A stretch of DNA of 64,000 nucleotides, taken from Letharia columbiana. Its lineage: Eukaryota; Ascomycota; Lecanoromycetes; Lecanorales; Parmeliaceae. Positions 22,828 to 35,500 of this stretch are shown piece by piece (the first letter of the stretch is position 1; each line of letters starts with the position of its first letter). Made by a program: the position numbers and the translations under genes. Under the pieces are notes generated by a model. That model saw nothing but the letters and a program-made list of their open reading frames with translations. It ran no database searches and had not been told where the DNA came from. The stretch is from the NCBI RefSeq assembly GCF_014066305.1, contig NW_023501120.1, forward strand, positions 62,001-126,000, given 5' to 3'.

Positions 22828-25069
22828 ATGAAAATCAGCAACCACTCTGCTGTTCCAGTTTATACCATCTCAGGCTCTTCCACCGCGAGACCTCTTCCCG
22901 AATGGCTGGCCAGAAAACGAAAAAGGAGTCTCAAAAATGATCCCGAGTATGCCAGTCGCATCGAGCTACTCCAGGACTTCGAATTCGACGAATCCAGTCA
23001 GTGTGTGAGGGTCAGCGACGACGGACAATGGGTGATGAGCACGGGTACGTCTTTCGATAATACTGTATGCTTGCTTTGTACCGTGCTTGTACCACATGTA
23101 GAGAACAAGTACTGATAGCCTGCCAGGAACTTATAAGCCGCAGATACATACCCACTACCTACCCCATTTGTCACTGTCGTTCGCTCGCCATACGATATCT
23201 CTCAATACCACCTTCCTCCTACTATCCACAGACTACTCCAAATCTCTACACTTGCAGGCAGATCGTTCCCTCGAATTTCACACCCCACTTGGATGCCATC
23301 ATACCACCAGGCTGCCACGATATGGGAGAGATCTCAAGTTTGATAAGCGATCTGCGGAAGCACTGATACCCGCTGTCGGGGTCAATGAAAATGGCAATGG
23401 GGAAGTTTTCAGGTTGAATCTGGAAGCGGGAAGGTATATGCGAGGATATGAAGTCGAGGTTGGTGGTGACGACTTCACATCCAGCGGTGGTGGTGCCCTG
23501 CAGGGTGGAATTGGCACGGGAAGCGTCAACACTGCTGCAATCGCAGGGGAATCGCATGGGTTGCTGGCTTTCGGAACATCACTGGGTACTGTGGAATTTT
23601 GGGACCCTCGCTCAAGAGGTCGTGTTGGCATTTTGCAGAGCCCCAGAGAGGCAAACCCGATCGATGGAAGGCAGGAGATCACAGCGTTGGAGTTTGACCG
23701 CTCTGGATTAGGGATGGCCACGGGATCTTCCACAGGATTAATTCATCTTTACGATCTCCGCTCACGTGCTCCGTTACTGAAGAAAGATCAAGGCTACGGG
23801 TACCCAATACAAACGCTCATCTACCTTGTATCCTCAACCTCAACTCGGGCACAGACCGCTGAACCCAAGATACTCTCAGCAGACAAAAGGATCATCAAAA
23901 TCTGGGATATACGAGATGGATCGCCCTGGACATCTGTGGAGCCTGCTGTGGATATCAACTCAGTAGCATGGTGCAAAGATTCTGGAATGATCTTGACTGC
24001 GAACGAAGGACGGCAACAACATAGTTTCCTGATACCGCAGCTCGGACCAGCTCCCAAATGGTGCTCGTTCCTTGACAATCTCGTTGAGGAGATGGCGGAG
24101 GACCCGAATGATCCTAACGCGTACACCAGCCAGAAGGCTGGTGACGTTTATGACAACTACAAATTCCTGACCATGCAGCAGCTCCAGTCGCTAAATCTCG
24201 CCCACTTGGTAGGGACCACCAGTCTACTCCGCCCCTACATGCATGGCTACTTTGTGGCGCAACGGCTTTACGAAGAAGCGAAGCTCATCGCAGATCCATT
24301 CGTGTGGGAAGAAGAGCGAAACAAAAGAGTCAAGGACAAGATTGATACGGAGAGGGAGAGCAGGATCAGAGGCAACAAGAAGGTCACGGCCAAGGTCAAC
24401 AAGAAACTTGCAGAGAGGATAATGGAGCGGGCGGATCGAGAAGAACGAAGGCAAGCGAACAAGGTACTCGAGAAGGGTGGAGACGATGACAAGATTGAGG
24501 ATGCCACCGCAACGGCTAGTACGGAAGAGAAGCCCTCCGGCAGCTTACTGGCAGATCCCCGTTTCTCTAAGCTGTTCCAAGACGAAGACTTTGCCATCGA
24601 TGAGCGATCGCGAGAGTTCCAGTCCCTGAACCCAAGCACGAAACCAGCGCCAATTGGGCCTACCAATGACAACGAGCGCAAGCTGACGGCTGTGGAAGAA
24701 GACGCGACTGCGGAGATACCTAGATCCGACTCTGACGACTCTAGTGAAGAGGAGGAGGCGCCCAAGACCAAAGACAGTGGACGAATCTCTTCGGTCTCTT
24801 ACAAGAGATCCGGTCACCGATCTCAACAGCCACAGATGCGAGTCACATCCTCGAAAAAGCCTCAGCAAGGCCGAGACCGCTCTTTTGGATCACGAGCTGA
24901 GCGGAGTAAATCCACAAAAACCAACACGAGTACGGTAGTAGGAGAGCGGGAGATCACGTTTGCCCCGGAAAAGAAGATGAAGGCTCAGAAGGTAGAGAAT
25001 ACAGGGACAGACAGAAGACGGGACAAGGGAAGGAGAAGTGCCAGTGGGAATGTGTTTAGAAAAATATGA
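22828..25069 (+). CDS. ENP2: Nucleolar WD-repeat protein ENP2/NOL10 (SSU processome)
   Basis: Two exons, 22828-23044 and 23127-25069, give 719 residues, close to the fungal ENP2 length. The first exon carries P-E-W-L-A-R-K-R-K-R-S-L-K and D-F-E-F-D-E-S-S, hallmarks of the family. A WD-repeat propeller follows, with blocks such as L-L-A-F-G-T-S-L-G-T-V-E-F-W-D-P-R and I-I-K-I-W-D-I-R-D. The C-terminal half is a long charged helix (K-V-T-A-K-V-N-K-K-L-A-E-R-I) and a basic tail. ENP2 is an essential component of the 90S pre-ribosome, needed for early 18S rRNA cleavage, and acts in the nucleolus. The 82 bp intron has a GTACGT donor and CCAG acceptor, with frame preserved (S-T-G-T-Y-K-P-Q). Confidence 0.92.
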
Positions 25070-25300
25070 TGTACCATAGCGATAATATGATACCCATTGA
25101 ATGCAGAAATACAGCTGCAACAATTGTATGCCAAATGCTGGGCAATGGGCCAAAATTTGAGCCGAGGTCCAATTTCGCTTTGTCTCCACCCGTCCGGCCA
25201 CAAGCTACCGTCATAATGGCCTTGCCCGTCGATGAACTTCAGCGAAAACACACAACAGATTCTCCTCTGCCCCATGAAAGCACCGATTTGATCCTCCAAG

Positions 25301-26206
25301 ATGGTAGCAGACGCGGTTGTATACCACCCCACGGTAGCACACTACCTGCGCTTTGTCGCGACAACAGGTGGGTCTCGGATTCTTCTACTCAGGAGCGTTG
25401 AACCTCAGCCGTCGGCCCAATGCTAACACCCTCCTCTCTACAGTTGGCCGTGATAAGCTCCTCCGTACCCTTCAATACTTTTCCCGCTTCTACGCATGGT
25501 ATCTCTTCCGCACCAACAACCCTGCCCGGCTTATCGCGCCCTACGAAGCCATCAAAAAGCAATTCGGTCTCACACGGAAAGCGCTACGTCTGGGCAAGAA
25601 TGTGGAGCATTTCAAAGCCGCGGCCGTGGCGGCCGATAGCAAGAACATGGATCCAGTGCTGAAGTACTGTGCCGTGGGGAGGCAGTTGGGGTACGCGATG
25701 TACTTAAGCTTGGATGCTGTTACATATGTGAGTGCCTACCTTGCATCTTTGTGGGAGGGGATAGGATGAAGCAGGAGCTGATGACTGTCGATAGCTTGAC
25801 GCTGCTGGGATCCGGCCTTTGGCGAGCGCGAAGAGATTACAGCAGGAGGCTTACAGGGCGTGGTTTGCTGGGCTGTCGTTTAATGCCATTGCTGGGCTTT
25901 ACACTTTGTGGCAGCTACGGCAAAGGGAGCAGAGCATCGATAAGAATGAGGGGGAGGGTGTCGTGGAGAGTAAGAAGATCATGAAGTCAGCCTCCAACCA
26001 GTGCCCTTGAGGATTATGGGTAGACGGCTGACGACGACAACAGGGAGCGCAACACCACAAACCTCCAGCTCATCTCGGATCTTTGCGATCTTACCGTTCC
26101 CAGCGCGGCACTTGGCTATGCGAATCTTGATGATGGCATCGTTGGGTTGGCTGGGACAGTGAGCAGCTTGATTGGGGTGTGGAGTACATGGAAGAAGACA
26201 GCCTAG
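25301..26206 (+). CDS. PEX11: Peroxin 11, peroxisomal membrane proliferation factor
   Basis: Four exons, 25301-25367, 25444-25727, 25795-25985, 26044-26206, give 234 residues, the usual length of fungal PEX11. The start M-V-A-D-A-V-V-Y-H-P-T-V-A-H-Y, the block G-R-D-K-L-L-R-T-L-Q-Y-F-S-R-F (amphipathic membrane-bending helix) and the C-terminal L-Q-L-I-S-D-L-C-D-L-T-V-P are characteristic. PEX11 inserts in the peroxisomal membrane and promotes elongation and division. The last intron uses a GTCAGC donor; the better-looking GTAAGA donor 16 bases upstream gives the wrong frame and was rejected. The gene starts 231 bp after the ENP2 stop on the same strand. Confidence 0.93.
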
Positions 26207-26709
26207 AGCAAGATCCTGTATCCGATGCTCAGTGATGAGACATGGGAACGTGGTCTGGCATCATGGAAATGCTTGTACGAGAGTTGGCGTTGTAACGACG
26301 CTGGAACGATGGAGTCTTGGAAGCGCTTGATGTCCGCGGTCTCAGCTGTTGGGAAGTATATGCGCTCTTCTTATGGTTCATACATCTGCTCTTGAATACG
26401 AACGAAGCTATGTCAGGAGATCTCTACAGGGCTCAGCCGTATTTGCTTTTGAAATATGTGAGGTGAATCTCTTCTTTGCACATATCTCTACCGGCCGCGT
26501 GACATGCAACCCCCCGCACCAAGCTCATACGAAAGGCCCATCTCCTACGTATCTTGGCTTGGCGAGGCTGGGCAAAGCTTGGCGGAGATTCCTAAGCTCC
26601 TCAGATGAATGTGGGTCTTGTCTCCTGATATCATCTCCATACTCTCGGTTTGCTGCATTTTCGACAGTCTTAACCATTGCGCCTCAGGGTTTGGGAGTAC
26701 GTCGCAAGC
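26207..26709. other. Intergenic
   Basis: 3' flank of PEX11 and promoter of the next gene. One open frame (26349-26726) crosses it but has no family resemblance and overlaps the next start, so it is taken as chance. Confidence 0.45.
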
Positions 26710-29700
26710 ATGGCTGCCTCCCATGACCCTCCATCCCGAACTCTAGACGCTAACCACGCTTACGACGAGGAATGGAGGCAAGCTACCGATCATGACTGGC
26801 CCACACAGCTTATCTCAAGCACTGAACATGGCAAGTACCTCGTCTCAATAGCATCGGTCGCTGTATAGCTGACCTTTCAGGCCCTTATATAGGCCCTCAA
26901 GGCCATGTCAACAGTAGGCTTCAGGCTGAAACCGATGAAGCTATTCTCGAGGGCATCGTTTCAGGAGGCTCAGGTCAATCTTCTCCACAAGCCTCCCAAC
27001 AAGCCTCTCAGCAAGCACCGATAAAGGTGCTCACTCGACCAGCCTCCTCAGGTAAAGACCCCGCTGCTGGCTTCTCCTTCACCAAAGCCAAGCCAATTCA
27101 ACAACTCGACTTCCGAAGACCGAAGCAAACCCCCGTTATCCTCACTGAGACACGCTCCCATCAGTCGCCACCCCTACCAGACACCACTCAAGCTGCTCAA
27201 AATGCTGTCAATGTCGAAGCTCACCGAGGCCTCTCATCTACGCATGATCATACTTCAGTGCTCCAAGATCTCTTTTCAGTGCCTTTTCCAAACGCAATGC
27301 CCGCTACCACAGCTCTCGCGTCCGGTCATAATCTAGCCGGAACCAACAATATACCAGTGCTCCAGGATCCTTTTCCAGTGCCTTTTCCAAACGCAACACC
27401 CACTACAATAGCCCTCGCTTCCGATCACAGTCCCGCCGAAACCGTGAAGGTCGTTCATCAACCACCATTGAACATGCACAACCGTTCAGCCAAGACCACT
27501 AAGGATCCTTTGACCTCAGTGGCTGGTACTCCCAAGGTCACCAAATCCCGCCGGAGAAAGACCACGACAGGCCCAGCTACGGTTGGTCCTCCGCCGCCCA
27601 AGAAAACTTATACAGAGGATGATCTTCTAAAGCTACTCATGTATCGTCGAAGGCAAGGGCAGCAAGAGCTCGAAGATTTCAGGGCTACACAACACCAGAA
27701 TTGGGCTGAAATCCAAGAATTACGAGACATGAGCACTAATCTCTCTGGTCAGTTACAGGAGGTCGTACAACGTGAGACTCGGAAGACTGCCGAATTGTCA
27801 AGACTTAAGGCCAACAAGCCGATCTGGGAAAGCAAGATTAAGCGGCTGAATGACTATGTCAAAGGCCTCACAAATGATCACAAGCGGCTTCGAGAGGATG
27901 CGGATGACTTGCACAAAAAGCATGAGGATGTCTTCTTCGCCAGAAAGGAACTACACGATACGCTGGAGGATGCCCAGAAGTCAGCAGAGCAGGAGCGCAT
28001 CAGATCCCAACAACTTGGGGACGAGGCCCGTCATAGAATCGAGAATCTTGCCCAGACTGTACAACATCAAAGTACCCAGCTTCGAGGCGAAAAAAGTTTG
28101 CTTATGGCCGAACGAGAGAGAAGCACCCGACTGGAAGACCAGATTTCCAAGATCACTGCCAGTCATGGGCGATTATTGGAAATCTTCACCAGCCATCGCG
28201 ATACTATCACCAGCAAAATCGACGATCTGTTGCACCAGGCCCAGTCTATCGTCCCACCCAACAAAGATTCAGAGTCAGAGTCTCATGGCCAGGTTGGGCC
28301 AATGCTAGAGCAATGCTTCAGAATCTTGCAAAAGCTTCATAATGCGGATACTGTCAAGCCAGAAGACCTCCGAAAGCTCAATGATAATATGGACAGCTTT
28401 GTCGAAGGGTACGTGCCTTTCGTCTAGTCGATCATAACCATACTAACACAAAGATAGCATTGCTCGTTCCGTCGAAGCTTGCGAGGAAAGTTCTAACTCG
28501 ATGGAGACAGGACAAAAGCAGCTTGCGCTGGCTGTGCAGGATCAACTTCGGGCCTTAAGCGGTAACATCTTTTCTGAACACGCCTTGTCAGAACAAATCA
28601 GCGACCTTCGGGAGGTGAGGGCTACTGTTCGAGAACGGTTACAGGCAACCGAGAGCTCACTTGCGGACGCTCGCCGAGAAGTTATAGCTCTTCGACTCAA
28701 AGACCAAGAGCAGTCGCGAAGGATTGTGACTTTAGAGACCGTTGCAGCCAGAGGTCACAGCCAACCTACAGAGGCCTCACAAGCTTTACTCCACATCCAG
28801 GAGCTTGACTCTCGAAATAGAACTCTTCAGAGCGAAATTGTCAGTTTAAGGAAAGAAGCTGCAGATCTTTCCAGTCAACTTCAGCAAAGTTCCACAGATG
28901 CTAGAGAATCGACTGAACTTTTGGCTACTAGCCAAGAACAACTCGAGACTGCGTGCAAAGAAACAACGAAAGTGCGAGAAGAAAAGTTAACGAGCGAGAG
29001 CCAAGCTATGGCTAAGGGGGAGCAATTGAGAAAAGAGCTATCAAAGGCAGCGAACATGCAGATTGCAAATATGCAAAGCGAGCACATGAACGCTATCCAG
29101 CAGCTGAGATTGGAGAAGTCCCCGGCCGAAGAGAAGTTGAAGAACGTAACCAGACAAGTCAGTATGCTGAAAGCGGAGAAAGAGAAATCAGAAAAGGAGA
29201 CTGCTCAGTTGCAAGTATTGCTGAAAGAGGCACGGAGCGAGAAAGAGGCTGTTATCGGGACAAGGAAGGCTCTCCAGCTTCATCTGAAGGAAATCAACGT
29301 GCGCACCTCTGAAAAGAATGACGAATATTCGGGCTTGCAGGCCATGTTGAATAAGGCGAACGATCAAGTAAAGGCCAAGGATCTGGAGATCATGGCACTT
29401 CAAGTAACGCAGGCTACGAGGCCTAGCTCATCTAGGATTGTTGGGCAAAGCCCTTCTATTCGAGGTACGCAACCGGTTCACAGGATACATACTCAGCATC
29501 GAGACTCCCAGCACGCCTCGATGGGTCAAAGCTCTTCCGTGCGGCCCGCGACTCCCAAATCCTCTATGCATTTCGCGAACCGACCGCCAATAGTAGAGGA
29601 CTCACAGCCATCTGAAAAGTCAGCCTTCGTAAGCCTTGACGAGTTAATTCTGGATGACCCTTTTGCCGGCTATGCTCGAGAAGGGTCTCAAACCATAGCT

Positions 29701-30291
29701 GGTGAGGATATATCTCACCTGTTCCCATCTACTCCTGGAGCCGGTTCCCGTGCCAAAGACCACGATTACTCCCGGAACTCGGTATCCCATACAACGGTAG
29801 TATCTGAGACGCAGCGAAGACAGCAACGATCGTTCCGCGAAGCTACACCACATACCGGCTCTGGGACCACGGATAAGTCTTACTCGCAGCCGCAGGCGCG
29901 CACTCATTCCAAAGCTGGGCGTAATTACGCGATGCCCAGATCTTCAACAGCCGCCTCTCCTACTCAAGTCACCGCTCATGGTCATGACACCAAAACTCCA
30001 AGCTCGCATAGAGAAGTGAGCATCACGCGAGAATCAACCAAGCCACAGGGCAGCGTTAAAGATCCTAGACAAGGAAAACGTAGCATTGTTGCGGCCGGCT
30101 TCAACGATACAAATTCGCAGGTTCGGCCAAGTAAGGTGCAAAAAGCTGGACCTAAGCAGGCGAAGACCCTTGGACCAATCATCGAAGACTCTCAGTCGCC
30201 CTTTCTGAATGGTCGCAGCCGAAAGATGACAAGGAGAAAATCAAGCGCTCCGAAAGGTGAGGCCCAATCCAAAGCTTCTGGATCATGCTGA
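26710..30291 (+). CDS. Large coiled-coil protein of unknown function
   Basis: Three exons, 26710-26830, 26881-28408, 28458-30291, give 1160 residues. The first intron must be GC-AG (gcaagt donor) for the frame to hold. The second has a textbook tactaac branch site. Residues about 40-210 are Gln/Pro/Thr-rich and include a duplicated 33-residue unit. Residues about 215-450 and 465-760 are long coiled coils (for example L-R-E-D-A-D-D-L-H-K-K-H). The tail is Ser/Thr/Arg-rich and disordered, with basic clusters (R-K-M-T-R-R-K-S-S) and repeated I-x-E-D-S-Q motifs. No enzymatic domain, transmembrane span or signal peptide is seen. The layout is like a cytoskeletal, spindle-pole or septal scaffold, but nothing specific supports any of these. 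Confidence 0.8.
26831..26880 (+). other. GC-AG intron
   Basis: The donor is g|gcaagt and the acceptor is tttcag|gc. The exon before ends in phase 1 and the exon after needs two bases. The alternative GT donor four bases downstream gives the wrong phase. Confidence 0.8.
27258..27452 (+). repeat. 99-bp coding duplication
   Basis: Two direct copies begin at 27258 and 27357 (both gtgctcca.gatc..tttt.cagtg). Each encodes a 33-residue unit with core V-P-F-P-N-A and L-A-S. Copies differ at scattered positions, so the duplication is not recent. Confidence 0.85.
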
Positions 30292-30828
30292 GAAAATTCT
30301 GTTTTAGATGATAAGTTTACCCGACGGTTCGCTCAAGCCTAAAGCCACAGACAAACACCGGTGCGAGGCCTACTTTTCACCTAGTCCTTCGATATTGCCC
30401 CGGCGAAATTGCATCATCCATATCGTTCATTTGCTAGTTGATGATGGCACCGTTATACTAGCTCATTGCAACTAACACCCCGAGCTTCTATCAGTACATT
30501 TCCTGGAGCTATTCTTGAGGAAGCGTGTAATTGCAAATGCTGTACATTAGCTGCATTGATCCTAGACAGATAGCATCTGGCAAGTAGACTAGCTCGAACC
30601 CTTGCCTGTCCAACGGACATCAGGTCATTGATCCAACATCGTACCAAGTATGCCATACCGTAGTATCCCCTGCATTGCATCACGGTCCAACGCCATGTCT
30701 GATCTCCCTTTACCTGCATTGCGGCCTAGTCCTCCGACAGCACTCCACCATACGGCCTCCCCACGCGCCGGCAGCTCTCCGTTACCCACATTGCCATAGT
30801 ATATATCAGTCCCTCACTCCTCATTCTA
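30292..30828. other. Convergent intergenic region
   Basis: 3' flanks of the coiled-coil gene (+) and the bL33m gene (-). No further gene is seen. Confidence 0.45.
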
Positions 30829-31199
30829 TCACTTCCCACCGCGTTTCTGCTCGAGGAAAAGGACCTGCTTTTTCACTGCGGGACCTGTCAGCCACTGCAT
30901 CCATTCGATCTCCCCCCCCCCCCTCCTCGGCCCAGACCCTCCTCAGCATCTATGGTAGGAAGCGAAAATTCAAGCGTACCGACAGGATCGTACTTCAGCA
31001 TCGAAAGCGGCCTGTGCACGCGGGGCCGCCGGAGGGTTCGATAGTAGCCTGTTAAGGCCATGGAGATGAGGCGGACGGCTATGGTGCGGGATTTGGCTGT
31101 GGAGGAGCAGGTCGTTAGCTGTTGTGTGTGGGCGTAAGGGGAGGAGTGGGAGTAGGGAGTAGAGGGAGAGGGGATGTAGACGATACCTTTCTTTGCCAT
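30829..31199 (-). CDS. Mitochondrial ribosomal protein bL33m
   Basis: Three exons on the minus strand: 31199-31187 (13 bp), 31096-30980, 30875-30829. They give a 58-residue protein starting M-A-K-K-A-K-S-R. The second exon encodes [15 protein letters not shown] and P-L-S-M-L-K-Y-D-P, and the third [12 protein letters not shown]. This is the conserved order of bacterial-type L33 in fungal mitochondria (yeast MRPL39), with the right length. The protein is part of the large mitoribosomal subunit. The introns are 90 and 104 bp. The second contains a run of 12 G on the coding strand (30912-30923 as C on plus). A contiguous 200-codon minus-strand frame over the same DNA is an artefact of reading through the introns. 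Confidence 0.9.
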
Positions 31200-32513
31200 G
31201 ATGGCTGCTGGTGTCAAGGGCAGATGGGCAAAGGTTGGGTTGCTGGTGGTTGGGGAGGTGATTTTATTGTTAGTGCTGAGATGTACGCACTGCAGGCGCA
31301 ACGTTGAGAATGACTCGGCTGCGATTGGGAGAGCGCGTTGAGCGCGTCTGGTATCCACAACCTCGACCACTACATCTACGGTAAGTAGACCTATGTATAC
31401 AGCTGGCATGAGAATGCAGTCAATATCTAGCCCTAGGTGAGCTAGACAGGTGAGGATGGTAGGACTTGTCTTCTCCAGGCCAGCCCCCATGGATTGGATT
31501 TACTCACCGCTATTCGAGCCGTCAGAGAGACCATTCTGCTGGTATTGATTCAAACAGTAAATGTAGGGTCAAAGGCTTTGCTACAAGCTTTTTGTCAGCA
31601 TGTGCGTCTGTTGAGCCAGCAAGCAAGCGAAGCCGCCGTCTTTAGATTATGATCTCTGGTCACATCTGCTGACTTGCTAGAGCGTGCAGTTCCTCTTGAC
31701 ATTTTTGATTATATGCCAGCAATGCCTTGACTAGTATGACATCAAGCCCCGTCTGCATGTCAGTGATTCCCATTTTGTTTGTGTGACAACTGCGTGAGTT
31801 GTTGTCTTAGAGAACCGTCGCCAAGACTTCAGCATCTGATCTGATCCCTTTATTCACACTTGAAAAGTCGTTATCTTCTTTACATCTCTTGTCCTCATCT
31901 TCTTTCCATCGTTCCTTAATTCATCTCATCACACTTTCCTCACACTATCATCCTCGTTCGTCTTGCATATTTGTTGCTTCTTGCATCCTCGTTCTTACAT
32001 TCCTGTTTGTTTTGCAGCTATTGTCCCTCTAAGAGCTCCCAAGAATTCTCATTGAGAATTCAGCTCGGCAACTCGGCTAGCGGACTAGTCATAGCTCCTG
32101 ACTCACTTGGACACCAAAGATACCTAAAGTCTCTTAGGCAGAACATCACCTCGTCAAAATCACATCACAATCGAACAATCAATTTTACTTTTCCCTCACA
32201 TATGAGCAAAGAGCAAACTAATTGACAGCTCTGGCGTGAATTTAATACCCGCGAGATCTATCCTTGCGTTAATGAGTCAACATACTCCTTGCTCGCTTGT
32301 ATTAAGGTTACGCAAGCCCTCTTCTGCAACCTCACTTTTTGCCATTCCACCTCCACCCTCACCCTATCTTGCACTACGTTATCGATTGTTCCTCGCAGTG
32401 AGTCTGTCGTCTGCTCTTGTCATCATTAATGTTAGTGACTAACCACCTTGATAGAGGCAGTTGACTACCAAGGATGGATCTGAGAGGCCTCGGAACAGAC
32501 CGCCATACCTCAA
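31200..32513. promoter_or_regulatory. Upstream region and leader of the Argonaute gene
   Basis: Pyrimidine-rich stretch at about 31865-31990 (repeats of cttc, catctc) typical of fungal core promoters. A candidate 5'-leader intron runs from 32398 (gtgagt) to 32454 (gactaac branch site, gatag end). A short in-frame ATG exon (32272-32397) precedes it, but I could not connect it in frame with the Argonaute exons. Confidence 0.4.
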
Positions 32514-35500
32514 ATGGTCAAAATATCTTCCAATGCGTCATCTCTGCTATCACTTTTTATTACTTTGCTGATGATTGTTATTCCATAGACAGCCTGGACA
32601 AGCCGCCGTTGTCGATGATAAGATTACTCGTAAAGAGAACGCCAATCTAAAGGGATATCAGGAAGCTATTCGTGCCCAAATATCCGTGAATGATTCCGAT
32701 TTGCCTCTTCGACCAGGATATGGAGACAAAGGTGCCCCAGTTACAGTCCTAGCCAATTATCTCGTGGTGTCTGTGACCGATGCCCAGCAGTTTTTCACAT
32801 ATGAGGCTGGTACTGATGAACGCCTGCACAACAAACGTCAGCGCTATCAATTCATGGCGACGGCTTTGAAGAATGTCCCAGAGTTGAGTGATCTAGGCCA
32901 AGGGATTGCCACCGACTATGCGTCACTTGTTGTTACATCGGCGAAGCTTGCGCTAGGGTCTAGCGAGACCAAAACATTCGCCATAGAGTACTACGATACA
33001 GAGTTCCCAAAGGGTCGCGTGTATGCCAAGGACAGACCTTTCAAGCTCACAATATCGCTTGCCGGAAGTATATCCTCGGATGATTTATCGCACTACATGA
33101 TGTCCGGCCCTGCTGACTCTATCGACTCCGCCGACCCAGGTCCAGTAGACATGAAGCCTGTGCAAACGTTGAATGTTATCATGGCAAGCCACCCGAACAA
33201 AGATCCCGGCGTTAACCAGGGGGGCCAAAACAAGTTCTTTCGCTTTCCTACCGACCAAGATACAGTCAACAACTACGACCTTCTGGGCGGCTTGATCGCC
33301 GTCCGCGGGTATTATTCCAGTATTCGGTTCTCTACTTCAAGAACTCTCCTCAATCTCAATGCTCAGTGCAGCCCCTTCTACATATCGATCAACGTACGCG
33401 AGCTGATTCAACTTTTTCAAAAGTTGATTCCTGGTGATTGGCGAGCTTTGGAACGTTTCCTAGGGAAATTGCGGGTCGAAACGTCATACATGAAAGCGCC
33501 GGACGGGGCTCCGAGTTCGAAAGTGAGAACCATTGTCGGTCTGTCGCACAAGACGGTACTTGATGATGGGAGCGAGAAGATCAGCCTTGGAGATTCGAAC
33601 GAGATCAAGTTCAAGCGCTTCGGACGCCCAGCAGAGATAAGTGTAAAAGAGTACTTCCATACAGGCAAGTTTCCTACTGCGACCTAGCGAGAGAGGACTG
33701 ACACCTCTCCAGAGTACGGCCTGACATTAAGCCATCCCACCGCTTATGTCTTGAATTGCGGTAAGTCTTGAAAATTGACGATGATGTACGTGCTAACTAT
33801 GTAATGTTCAGGAACGAGGGACCATCCCGTGTGGATACCTCCTGAGCTTTGCACAGTCATGCCAGGGCAGCCGTACTGTGGGCAGTTGAACGATGTTCAA
33901 CTCGCCAGAATGATCACCATTGCGGCGCGTCCGCCTGCTGAAAATGCTTCACGTATTATGGCGGAAGACGGAGGCCTCGGTCTATTGGGGGTGCTCCCAA
34001 GCACGTGTGATAACTTGGTAAACTTGCCTGGTCTTTACATTTGATGTTGATTGGGCTTTCGCAGACTGATAGCTTTTCGTAGGCTGCTTTTGGGGTGACA
34101 GTCAACCCCAAGATGATTGCGGTGCCTGGACGAGTGCTCACAGCTCCGAGAGTCATGTATTCTGGGAACAGTACGGCTAGAATTGCATGTGGTTCCTGGA
34201 ATATGAAGGACAAGACAGTATGGAAACCTGCGACTCTTGCAGACTGGACAATGCTCAGGATCGGTGCCGCAGCCGACATTGACCCGACGGTATTCGAGCA
34301 ACAATGCAAAGCTTTGACAGCTGGTCTCAGGTCATGTGGTATGAAGGTCAATGCACCACTGGTTTTTCCCGGACCAGCTGTTCCAGCATTCAATACGATC
34401 TTGGACAAAGATACCGTCGATTTGAAGCTCCGGGAAACCTTTGAAAAGTGCAGAGCTAGAAAGATCTCTGTGCTCCTAGTCGTTCTACCGTCGACTGCCC
34501 CTTGGGTTCGTGAAAGAGTGAAGTTCTGGGGCGATAAAGTATATGGTATGCCTTCCAGCCTTGCCCTTTTCTCCGGCCAAGTCCATGCTGACTTCAGAGT
34601 GCAGGCATTCACAGTAGCTGTGTTCAAATGGACAAACTCCGGAAACAAGATCCGAGCTACTTTGCCAATGTCGCACTGAAGGTCAATCTTAAGCTTGGGG
34701 GTACAAATCAGTGCATCTCTCCTGGCGACCTTGGCTTTTTGAGGCATGGGAAAACAATGCTTGTGGGTATCGACGTAACACATCCAGCGCCTGGCTCCAT
34801 GAAAGGCACTCCAAGTATCGCCGGAGTGGTCGCCAGCATCGACGCAACTTTCGGCCAATGGCCGGGAAACATATGCTGTCAGGAAAGCAAGAAAGAGATG
34901 GTCTCGAGCCTCGACGTCATGATGGAGGAGCGGTTGGAATACTGGGTCTCGAAGAACCCAGGGCAACTGCTGGAAAATATCGTCGTTTACCGTGATGGTA
35001 AGTACAATGATCAACATGGAGGGAGTCTCGCTGACAAATGATGCTCTCTACTAGGAGTATCAGAGGGTCAGTATATGACTGTCCGGCGTGGTGAAATACC
35101 AGCCATTCGTAATGCTTGTGCGAAGGTCTTCATTGATGCCGCACAACCCAAGATTACCTTTCTCGTCGTGGGAAAAAATCATCACACGCGGTTCTATCCT
35201 ACGAACAAGAAACAGGCGGACCAGAAGCACAACTGTAATATCCAAAATGGTACCGTGGTCGACAGAGGCATTACGATGCAAAAAGGCTGGGATTTCTATA
35301 TGGCCGCCCATGCAGCTTTACAGGGCACAGTAAGTTCCCTTTCACCGATCTCGAATATCTGCTAACCCTAGGAAGACAAAACCAGCCCATTATGTCATCC
35401 TGCTCGATGAGATCAAAGACACTAACAAGCTCAGCGCCAACCATTTGGAGAAGATCACCCACAATCTTAGCTATCTCCAGGGCCGAGCGACAAAAGCCGT

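Noticed and set aside
24268..24771. Ser/Leu-rich minus-strand frame inside ENP2
   Set aside because: It is the antisense of Glu/Lys-rich helix codons, a known artefact.
25970..26043. GTAAGA donor for the last PEX11 intron
   Set aside because: It is a better consensus than the chosen GTCAGC but shifts the frame of the conserved L-Q-L-I-S-D-L-C-D-L C-terminus.
27258..27452. CRISPR-like or satellite array
   Set aside because: Only two copies, in frame within a gene, with no spacers; it is a coding duplication.
30888..31490. 200-codon minus-strand open frame
   Set aside because: It reads through two introns of the bL33m gene; only the internal M-A-K-K and R-L-I-S-M segments are conserved.
33956..35017. 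353-codon minus-strand frame opposite Argonaute
   Set aside because: It overlaps three Argonaute exons and their introns; the plus strand carries the conserved protein.
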